From an uncultured Eubacteriales bacterium (GTDB lineage: Bacteria; Bacillota; Clostridia; Christensenellales; CAG-917), in NCBI GenBank assembly GCA_900553825.1, contig USEV01000061.1, positions 1-5,417 on the forward strand: 5,417 nt of DNA. Reading direction: 5' to 3'. The notes beneath the pieces were generated by a model. That model had not been told where the DNA came from, did no database searches, and saw only the letters and a list, made by a program, of their open reading frames with translations. The stretch's first letter is position 1; each line of letters opens with the position of its first letter. Below, one piece after another: positions 1-4,834 of the stretch. The position numbers were made by a program, and so were the translations under genes.

Positions 1-1
1 C

Positions 2-1135
2 TACTACACCACCCTGCCACGCTCCAACGGAACTTACGCGGGGGTGACCGTGGGACACGCTGGAGGCGAGGGCGCGGACACCGTGCTCGGCGCAGTCTTT
101 TCCGAGGGCGGCGAGCTCGTCTTTTTCTCATCCGATTCCGACGAATACGATTGCAGAGGCGCGGGGCTCTATGCCGCCGCATTCGACTCAGAAGGGCTTG
201 TTGCCGTCACCCGTTTCGCGGAGGGCGACGCGACATTCGGCGGAGCGAAACAGACTGCCGACGGCATTGCCGCACTCTCCTCCGACGACGCGGGCGGCAA
301 GCTCACTCTCTTCGATTTTTCAGGTCGCGTCAAGGGCGAATGCTCCCTGCCCTCCTTCACGGCGGCTTTCCCTCTTGCGGGCGGTGACGGGCTGTATGTA
401 TTCTATTCCACGGAAACGCACCTCGGTTGCGCCGTCGTGGAAAGCGGGCTGATTGTGCGCGAAAGTCCTTTCCGCCTCCCCGAAGGCGGGCACACGGTGC
501 GCGAAGCCATGGCGGGCGCGGGCTCGTTCACGCTCGTGACCGAGCGCGAGGCCGAAGGCACGACGGTCATCTCTTTTTCGGAAAGCAAGGGCTTCTCGGT
601 GAAGCGCGAATATGCCGACGCGGACTTTTGCCAGATTCTCCCCATCGCGGGCGAGGACGGCGCGGCGTGGGTGCTGATGACAAAGTCGGCGGGCGGCTTG
701 CGCCTCTCCGTGTTCGGCCCCTCGCTCGAGCTCGAAGCGGAGACGGCAATCGACGGCGCGGGAAATGCCGTGATGTTCGGCGACGGAGTGTCCTTCACCG
801 TGGTGCGAACGGGCGTCACCGAAACCTATTGCCGACACCTCGACCTCGTGTCCTCCGTGCCGACGGGCATGACCGTGGGCGAGGTGCTCTTTGTCCGCTC
901 CGATTCGTCGGGAAAAATCTTTGCCCACGCGGAGGAAGGCACGATGTCCGTCGTGCGCCTTGACGGAAGCGACGCGGTGACGCTCATGGAATGCGTCGCG
1001 CCGCCCGCGGGAAAGGTGGGCTACGCCCTCTCGGGCGAAAAGCTCCTGCTCGCCTTTTCCACATGGGACACCGAGGGCATCTTCTTCGAAAACTTTGGCG
1101 AAACGGACGCCTATTTCGTGTCGATGCCCGTCTAG
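2..1135 (+). CDS. Repeat-rich, beta-propeller-like protein of unknown function (5' end outside window)
   Basis: The reading frame is open from base 2 to the TAG at 1133-1135, giving 377 visible residues. A GTG at 44 is possible, but the frame continues upstream in the same style and no ribosome binding site precedes it, so the gene most likely starts outside the window. Counting from the residue at base 44, a short 'DG/SG followed by hydrophobic strand' landmark recurs at about residues 22, 73, 115, 159, 205, 247, 289 and 330. The spacing is 51, 42, 44, 46, 42, 42 and 41 residues, and each unit continues with a second and third predicted strand, often ending near LFDFSG- or VVRLDGS-like turns. 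About eight blade-sized repeats with few charged helices suggest a beta-propeller, often extracytoplasmic or used for ligand or protein binding. No catalytic motif and no membrane anchor is visible in this part. I do not recognise the family; fold assignment is inference from repeat spacing, while the coding call itself is secure. Confidence 0.82.
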   Translation, partial: YYTTLPRSNGTYAGVTVGHAGGEGADTVLGAVFSEGGELVFFSSDSDEYDCRGAGLYAAAFDSEGLVAVTRFAEGDATFGGAKQTADGIAALSSDDAGGKLTLFDFSGRVKGECSLPSFTAAFPLAGGDGLYVFYSTETHLGCAVVESGLIVRESPFRLPEGGHTVREAMAGAGSFTLVTEREAEGTTVISFSESKGFSVKREYADADFCQILPIAGEDGAAWVLMTKSAGGLRLSVFGPSLELEAETAIDGAGNAVMFGDGVSFTVVRTGVTETYCRHLDLVSSVPTGMTVGEVLFVRSDSSGKIFAHAEEGTMSVVRLDGSDAVTLMECVAPPAGKVGYALSGEKLLLAFSTWDTEGIFFENFGETDAYFVSMPV

Positions 1136-1145
1136 CCGACCACGG

Positions 1146-1174
1146 TTGACAAGGGTGTGCGCGCGAGATATAAT
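1146..1174 (+). promoter_or_regulatory. Perfect consensus housekeeping (sigma-70/sigma-A) promoter
   Basis: TTGACA (1146-1151), a 17-base spacer, then TATAAT (1169-1174): both hexamers match consensus exactly at the optimal spacing. The site begins 10 bases after the stop of the upstream gene. A start point six to seven bases after the -10 box falls at about 1181, which is the A of the ATG of the following gene, so the transcript would have no room for a ribosome binding site. Strength and constitutive use are inferred from the match; no operator is obvious around it. Confidence 0.88.
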
Positions 1175-1180
1175 GAAAAT

Positions 1181-1561
1181 ATGAAAAGGTTTGCGCCCAA
1201 TGGGACCACCGTCCCCGCAGATAGAGGAGAAAACAGCGGCAACAAGGTGTTGCAGTTTGTGGGTTTCGGGTTGAGCGCGGCTGCCTTCGTGATGGCAATC
1301 GTGCCGTTTCTGATGTTCCTCATCCCCGACGGCGTCAAGGACTCCTCCTCGCCGCTCGTCTTTTCGGGCATAATCGTCAACGCCTTTGCAATCGCGTTGG
1401 GAATCGCGGGGCTGATTCTCACCTGGGTGTCAAAATATCCCATGCGCGCGCTTGCCAGGCTTTCACTGACATTCACATCGTTTGCCTGCATCATCGGCAT
1501 CGCCATGTTCGTGCTGTGCCTGGTGTTCGGCGCGCTGATACCGCTTTACAACTTCGGCTGA
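1181..1561 (+). CDS. Small three-helix membrane protein, probably translated from a leaderless mRNA
   Basis: A 126-residue protein with a polar N-terminus of about 22 residues (MKRFAPNGTTVPADRGENSG) followed by three hydrophobic segments at roughly residues 23-47, 56-81 and 93-123. The first loop is PDGVKDSSS; the second carries the basic patch SKYPMRALAR. It resembles the small multi-pass proteins loosely grouped with DUF4190-type membrane proteins, but I see no diagnostic motif and assign no function. The start is set at the ATG at 1181 because the in-frame GTG at 1157 lies inside the promoter spacer and could not be transcribed from it. A GAGGAGA at 1224-1230 is followed in frame by GTG only at 1247, 16 bases away, which is too far and would start inside the first helix. 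The gene has its own promoter and terminator, so it is likely monocistronic, though readthrough from the upstream gene is not excluded. Confidence 0.8.
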   Translation: MKRFAPNGTTVPADRGENSGNKVLQFVGFGLSAAAFVMAIVPFLMFLIPDGVKDSSSPLVFSGIIVNAFAIALGIAGLILTWVSKYPMRALARLSLTFTSFACIIGIAMFVLCLVFGALIPLYNFG

Positions 1562-1609
1562 ACCGCTTGAAATCGGGGAAAGCACTTTCAAACAAAACAC
1601 CGCAAACGG

Positions 1610-1635
1610 AAAGCGCCGCAAACGCGGCGCTTTTT
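1610..1635 (+). terminator. Intrinsic terminator of the small membrane protein gene
   Basis: A perfect stem AAGCGCCGC (1611-1619) / GCGGCGCTT (1624-1632) closes a four-base loop (1620-1623). A1610 can extend it with T1633, and the stem runs directly into TTTTT (1631-1635). It lies 48 bases after the stop codon. Read on the minus strand the same stem is followed by TTTCCGTTT, so it may also stop transcription from the convergent operon, but more weakly. Confidence 0.88.
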
Positions 1636-1767
1636 GATGCTTTTCGGATTTTCTTTTTCGGATTTTCCGACTCCCCTCTCCGTATCGGGATTATGCCGTA
1701 CGGATTATGCCGTGCGTGCGGACTGCGCCGTCCGCCCGTTCCCGCCCACGGAAGCCCGAGACGCTTT
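1636..1767. other. Convergent intergenic region, no gene seen
   Basis: This gap lies between the plus-strand terminator and the 3' end of the minus-strand operon. It holds no credible coding frame. It contains two direct repeats with a shared 14-base period (listed separately). It also contains an inverted repeat GCGGAC (1718-1723) / GTCCGC (1730-1735) around a six-base loop. That hairpin is not followed by a T-run on either strand, so it is not a clear intrinsic terminator. I found no dedicated terminator for the minus-strand operon here. Confidence 0.6.
1641..1713. repeat. Short direct repeats phased at 14 bp
   Basis: TTTTCGGATTTTC occurs at 1641-1653 and again at 1655-1667. GGATTATGCCGT occurs at 1688-1699 and again at 1702-1713. 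The shared core CGGATT (GGGATT in the third copy) begins at 1645, 1659, 1687 and 1701, so all four copies sit on one 14-base register, with one register position (1673) lacking it. The positions are directly observed; any function, such as a protein-binding array or a replication-slippage product, is unknown. Confidence 0.6.
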
Positions 1768-2382
1768 TCAACCGAGGGGTTTTTCCTCCTCCGACGGCTC
1801 GGACACGCCGCACTCCGGCGGCTCTGTCGCCTCATCTTCCCGCGGCACTCTCCTGTACACGATGTCGGGGCGCAGGGTGAGGTTGCCTCTTTCCGCGAAC
1901 GCGAGCACGAAGTGACAAAGCACCCCAGTCACGAATCCCGCGATGCCGCCCGCAAGCAACATATACGGCAGATACGCCACCACCGATTTGCCGACCACGG
2001 CAACGGCGACGGCAATCTGCGTCGCGTTGTGGAGCATGCCCCCTGCCATGGAAAGCCCCGTCACGGAGAACAGGCGTGTGCGGTGGAGAAGCACCATTGC
2101 GGTGTAGGCGACAAAAGCCGAAGGCAACGACCACACGAGCGCGGACACATTGCCCTGGAACACCGCGGCGAGCAGGCATTTGAGCACGAGGACGACATAG
2201 CCCTCCCTGACGCCGACGAGCACGAAACAGGCGAGCAACACCACATTGCCGAGCCCGAGCTTGGCATAGGGCAACGCGGGCACCACGGGGGGCAACATCC
2301 CCTCTAGGAGCGACACAATGAGCGCGAGCGCGAGCATGAGCCCGGAGAGCGCAATTTTGCGGACGAGAGTGTGTTTTGTCAT
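1768..2382 (-). CDS. Gx transporter family membrane protein (heptaprenyl diphosphate synthase component I-like; EetB-like)
   Basis: A 204-residue integral membrane protein with five to six hydrophobic segments at about residues 10-30, 43-58, 61-75, 82-99, 105-131 and 135-161. The family features are the PYAKLGLGNVVLLA stretch (38-51) and GGMLHNATQ (114-122). The last ~30 residues form an acidic, proline-rich cytosolic-type tail (EDEATEPPE, SEPSEEEKPLG). The family is annotated either as Gx transporter or as component I of heptaprenyl diphosphate synthase; enzymatic prenyl synthase activity is not supported by any motif here. The ATG at 2382-2380 overlaps the upstream stop as ATGA, indicating translational coupling to the NusG_II gene. 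The SD-like GGAGGTGG lies at 2400-2393 within that gene. A longer frame from GTG at 2484 lies inside the upstream gene and lacks family similarity. As I recall, this family next to a NusG_II protein matches the EetB/EetA pair of electron transfer loci; role here is inferred. Confidence 0.88.
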   Translation of the reverse strand: MTKHTLVRKIALSGLMLALALIVSLLEGMLPPVVPALPYAKLGLGNVVLLACFVLVGVREGYVVLVLKCLLAAVFQGNVSALVWSLPSAFVAYTAMVLLHRTRLFSVTGLSMAGGMLHNATQIAVAVAVVGKSVVAYLPYMLLAGGIAGFVTGVLCHFVLAFAERGNLTLRPDIVYRRVPREDEATEPPECGVSEPSEEEKPLG

Positions 2383-2768
2383 GTGACCGCATCCACCTCC
2401 CCGCCCGCTATTTTGATGACGACGCGGTTCGGCAGGCACACAATCATGCCGCCCTCCGCGGACACCGCCGCCGAGCTGACGCACAGCTGCTCCCCGCAGT
2501 CGGAACGGGCGACATACGCCTTGCCGTCCCTGACCGCAATGACCATTTTGCCGTCGAGGATTTCGAGCTCGCGGTCGGTGGAGAGGTCGAGTGTGTAGGT
2601 GAGCTTGCCGTCGATGTAAATTTCCGCCGTCTGACCGTCGCCACGGAGGGCGAGCCAGACAGTGAGAGCGACGACGACGAGAATGACGACAACGAGGAGG
2701 ATGTCCCCCTTTTTGAAAAGGGAGCGCAACACCGGTCTGACGCTTGCGCTTCGTGTCTTTTCGGACAT
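2379..2768 (-). CDS. Single-pass NusG domain II-containing protein (EetA-like)
   Basis: A 129-residue protein: a basic N-terminus (MSEKTRSASVRPVLRSLFKK), one membrane helix at about 22-42, then a beta-rich domain outside the membrane. The signature of the NusG_II (DUF1312-type) family is seen at 89-117: SDCGEQLCV, then GG-MIVCLPNRVVI. Cysteines 91, 96 and 111 are in the usual family positions, although CGEQLC replaces the more typical CPxxxC. Despite the name this is not the transcription factor NusG; the shared part is only a fold similar to NusG domain II. The start at 2768 is preceded by GAGG (2779-2776) with a seven-base spacer. Its stop overlaps the start of the Gx transporter gene by four bases. 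The pairing suggests a membrane complex of the two products near an extracytoplasmic flavoprotein; the exact biochemical role of the family is not established to my knowledge. Confidence 0.88.
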   Translation of the reverse strand: MSEKTRSASVRPVLRSLFKKGDILLVVVILVVVALTVWLALRGDGQTAEIYIDGKLTYTLDLSTDRELEILDGKMVIAVRDGKAYVARSDCGEQLCVSSAAVSAEGGMIVCLPNRVVIKIAGGEVDAVT

Positions 2769-2856
2769 CGTTCTGCCTCGGAATGCGCCCGCAGGAGGCG
2801 CGTGATAATCACATAACGCGGGTTTTACCGCTCGTATTTGATGCTTGAAGCGGCTT
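2769..2856 (-). other. 88-base gap between apbE and the NusG_II gene, with a short palindrome
   Basis: This is the only sizeable gap in an otherwise tight operon. It contains the symmetric 11-mer GTGATAATCAC (2802-2812), an SD for the next gene (GAGG, 2779-2776), and a weak hairpin GCGCC (2800-2796 on the minus strand) / GGCGC (2788-2784). No T-run follows, so it is not a clear terminator. No convincing -35/-10 pair was found either. It could be an operator or mRNA-processing site; this is speculative. Confidence 0.4.
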
Positions 2857-3861
2857 TTAAGTCAACTCAACGCTTCTGCCGAACCAGGTGACCTCAAGCT
2901 CGGGCGTGACGAAAACGGCGGAGATTTCGGGGTATTCCCCGCGGAGCGTTTCCAGCCATTCCCTGCCCTTTTCCTCACCCGCCACGACGATTGCCGTGGA
3001 GAGTGCGTCGCCCAGTCCGCCGCAGGTTGTGACCACCGTCGCGCTCGCAAGTCCGCTGTCTGCGGGATAGCCCGTGCGGGGGTCGATGATGTGATGATAC
3101 ATCACACCGTCGAGCTCGTAGTAACGCTCGTAGTCGCCGCTCGTGCTCACGCACTCGCCGTCGCCGAGAGCGAGGGTGCACACATACGACAGCGTGTAGT
3201 CGCGCGGCGCGCCGACGCCTATCGTGAACTCACCGTTCTTTCCACCTATGTTGCCGCCGAGATTGACGAGCGTCTCGCCCTCCGCGACGGAAATCGATTT
3301 CTCCACGATGTAGCCCTTGGCTATTCCGCCGACATCCAGTTTCGCGCCATCTTTGAGCTTGGTGACCGTCAGCTCTTCCGCGTCGAGCGAGAACGCCCCG
3401 TCGAAGCCGACGAGAGTCATTGCGGCGTCAATTTCCTCCGCCGTGGGAATGCGCTCGGGCGCGTAACCCGCAACGAACTTGTCGGGGCTGAACCCCCAAA
3501 GCTCCACCAGCGGGTACACCGACGGGTCGTAGGCACCGTCGGTCAGCACATACACATCGTGGGCCAGGAGGAGGACCTCCATGGTGAGCTCGTCCACGAC
3601 GACGCTCTCCCCCGCCTTTGCGGAATTTATCCTGTTGATGTCGCTTCCGTCAACCGTCGCGGAAAGCACGAGCTCCGCGCTCTGCATATATTTCCGCACG
3701 CTTTCGGCGTAACCCTTTTTTTCGGAGCGAACGCTTGCCGTCGTGCCGAAAACATCAAAATACTCCTCGGTTGCCACCGTATCGCAGGCGGCAAAAACGA
3801 GGAGCGTCAGAACCGTTATCACGGCAACGGCCACACCGCGCCATGCGCGAGAGAATTTCAT
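2857..3861 (-). CDS. apbE: FAD:protein FMN transferase, lipoprotein
   Basis: ApbE uses FAD to attach FMN covalently to a threonine of extracytoplasmic flavoproteins, for example Rnf/Nqr subunits and FMN-binding domain proteins. The 334-residue length is typical. Residues 1-26 form a lipoprotein signal (MKFSRAWR, hydrophobic core, LVFAAC) with Cys26 as the expected lipidated residue. Family motifs in order are: FGTTASV (38-44), SDINRIN (73-79), TDGAYDPSVYPLVELWGF (107-124), KLDVGGIAKGY (174-184, FAD-binding), VNLGGNIG (199-206), STSGDYERY (239-247), HHIIDPRTGYPA (256-267) and GDALSTA (284-290, metal-binding Asp285). All key positions look intact, so the enzyme should be active. The gene starts three bases after the degV stop, with its SD (GAGG, 3871-3868) overlapping the degV stop region, so it is co-translated with degV. 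No flavinylation acceptor motif in an exported protein is found in the window. Confidence 0.96.
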   Translation of the reverse strand: MKFSRAWRGVAVAVITVLTLLVFAACDTVATEEYFDVFGTTASVRSEKKGYAESVRKYMQSAELVLSATVDGSDINRINSAKAGESVVVDELTMEVLLLAHDVYVLTDGAYDPSVYPLVELWGFSPDKFVAGYAPERIPTAEEIDAAMTLVGFDGAFSLDAEELTVTKLKDGAKLDVGGIAKGYIVEKSISVAEGETLVNLGGNIGGKNGEFTIGVGAPRDYTLSYVCTLALGDGECVSTSGDYERYYELDGVMYHHIIDPRTGYPADSGLASATVVTTCGGLGDALSTAIVVAGEEKGREWLETLRGEYPEISAVFVTPELEVTWFGRSVELT

Positions 3862-3864
3862 CGG

Positions 3865-4731
3865 TTACCTCGATGTCGAGGTGAAGATTATGCCGTAAGT
3901 GTCGGGGCCGCAGTGGGCGCCGATTATGGGACCTACGGGCTGAATGCGGATTTCCGCACCCTGCGCAAACGGCTCTATGCGGGATTTGAGCTCCTCCGCA
4001 TAGGCGTCGCAGTCCGCGCTGACGATGTAAATCGCCGCGCCGGGGACGGGCTTATACTTCTTTTCGAACTCCGACACGACAAAGCTCATCGCCTTTTTGA
4101 AACCGCTCTGTTTTGCGAGGACATCGATTTCCCCTCCGGGGCTGACATACAGCACGGGCTTGAGCCTCAGGACATTGCCTATTTTGGCGACGCCGGGTTT
4201 GAGCCTGCCGCCGCGCGCGAGATATTTCATGTCGTCCACCACGAAGAGCACCGCAACATTCTGCACCAGGGTGTCGAGATAATCGCAGGTGGCGTCGATG
4301 TCGCCGTCGTGAGCGTTGAAAAATTCCGCCGCGAGCTCGACCATGAGCCCCGCGCCCATCGAGATGTTGAGGGTGTCGTAACGGCGGTATTTGACATCGG
4401 GATATTTCGCCTGAAGCTCGGCGATTGCGGTGTCGAGATAGCTGAAAGTGTTGGACATCTTCGAGGAAAACGCCACATAAAGGATGTCCTCGCCCGCCTT
4501 GAACCACGGCTCGAGATACCCGATGTAGGTCTGGGGATTGAGCCCGGAAGTGCTCGCACTCGCGCCGCTGCGCATCTTGTCGAAAAAGGCCTTGAGGTCG
4601 GTCTTTTCCCCGAGGTCGTAAAGGCGCTCCTCACCGTCGAGGGTGTAGGGCATTTCGATGACTTTCACGCCTAGTTCCTTTGCTCGCGTGTACCAAAGTT
4701 CGCAGTCCGAATCGCAAAATAAAACTGACAT
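3865..4731 (-). CDS. DegV family (FakB-like) fatty-acid-binding protein
   Basis: A 288-residue cytosolic protein matching the full length of the DegV family, whose members bind a long-chain fatty acid and, in the FakA/FakB system, present it for phosphorylation. Motifs in order are: DSDCEL near the N-terminus (7-12), STSGLNPQTY (60-69, the TS ligand-loop), SSKMSNTFS (89-97), RRYDTLNIS-GAG (116-128), DDMKYLARGGRL (166-177) and VGPIIGAHCGPDTYGI (266-281), with His273 in the family's C-terminal ligand-contact motif. No signal peptide is present. The start at 4731 has a strong SD, GGAGG (4745-4741), with a nine-base spacer, and a good promoter just upstream. It is the first gene of the minus-strand operon and is followed by apbE after three bases. 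No fakA kinase gene is in the window, and whether this paralogue acts with FakA is unknown. Confidence 0.95.
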   Translation of the reverse strand: MSVLFCDSDCELWYTRAKELGVKVIEMPYTLDGEERLYDLGEKTDLKAFFDKMRSGASASTSGLNPQTYIGYLEPWFKAGEDILYVAFSSKMSNTFSYLDTAIAELQAKYPDVKYRRYDTLNISMGAGLMVELAAEFFNAHDGDIDATCDYLDTLVQNVAVLFVVDDMKYLARGGRLKPGVAKIGNVLRLKPVLYVSPGGEIDVLAKQSGFKKAMSFVVSEFEKKYKPVPGAAIYIVSADCDAYAEELKSRIEPFAQGAEIRIQPVGPIIGAHCGPDTYGIIFTSTSR

Positions 4732-4740
4732 TTCGTTCTC

Positions 4741-4745
4741 CCTCC
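4741..4745 (-). promoter_or_regulatory. Ribosome binding site of the degV-family gene
   Basis: GGAGG on the minus strand, nine bases before the ATG at 4731, within GGAGGGAG. It is the strongest Shine-Dalgarno match in the window and fixes the start of the DegV protein. Confidence 0.8.
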
Positions 4746-4775
4746 GAAAGCAGCCCGATTAGGCTTATCGGCATT

Positions 4776-4804
4776 ATTTTAATATATATGCCCCGCCCTG
4801 TCAA
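4776..4804 (-). promoter_or_regulatory. Promoter of the degV-apbE-nusG_II-Gx operon
   Basis: On the minus strand, TTGACA (4804-4799), a 17-base spacer, and TAAAAT (4781-4776). The -35 is perfect and the -10 has one mismatch. The spacer ends in an alternating AT tract (ATATATAT). The expected start is near 4769, leaving a leader of about 38 bases that includes the SD of degV. No other promoter was convincing within the operon, so all four genes probably depend on it. Confidence 0.82.
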
Positions 4805-4811
4805 CGGAGTA

Positions 4812-4831
4812 CGCCCGCGTGGGGCGCGGCG
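4812..4831 (-). other. GC-rich hairpin after the Mrr-like gene
   Basis: CCGCG (4815-4819) and CGCGG (4825-4829) form a five-pair stem with a five-base loop; a one-base bulge at 4814 allows two more pairs. It begins a few bases after the stop of the Mrr-like gene and ends just before the degV promoter. On the minus strand it is followed by TACTCC rather than a T-run, so it is at best a weak terminator or a 3'-end stabilising structure. Confidence 0.4.
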
Positions 4832-4834
4832 GGG

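Noticed and set aside
320..928. Minus-strand 202-codon and plus-strand 178-codon frames within the propeller gene
   Set aside because: Both have shadow-like composition rich in R, H and A. The frame with ordered hydrophobic repeats is the plus-strand frame from base 2.
1157..1180. GTG at 1157 as start of the small membrane protein
   Set aside because: It lies in the promoter spacer, upstream of the expected transcription start, has no Shine-Dalgarno, and adds residues encoded by the -10 box.
1173..1184. Tiny frame ATG-AAA-ATA-TGA overlapping the ATG at 1181, as a leader peptide
   Set aside because: Its ATG lies within and next to the -10 box and would not be in the mRNA made from this promoter.
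2383..2484. N-terminal extension of the Gx transporter to a GTG at 2484
   Set aside because: The extra residues are polar and out of family, lie within the NusG_II gene, and the ATGA overlap at 2379-2382 gives a standard coupled start.
2379..2768. Transcription factor NusG
   Set aside because: The protein has an N-terminal membrane helix and only the NusG_II-type extracytoplasmic domain. The NGN and KOW domains of true NusG are absent.
4531..4566. SGASAST in the DegV protein as a possible ApbE flavinylation site
   Set aside because: It resembles the S-G-A-T-x-T acceptor only loosely, coincides with the conserved ligand loop of DegV proteins, and the protein is cytosolic, whereas this ApbE is exported.
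2845..4674. Plus-strand open frame of 609 codons antisense to apbE and degV
   Set aside because: It is a shadow of two well-recognised genes: the GC-biased codon use of the minus strand leaves the antisense frame free of stops. Its product is rich in R, H, A and G with no recognisable domain, and no ribosome binding site was noted.
4755..4771. Five-pair hairpin in the degV leader as a riboswitch or attenuator
   Set aside because: The leader is only about 38 bases, and the expected start point falls inside the stem, so most transcripts would not contain the whole hairpin. No known riboswitch features are seen.
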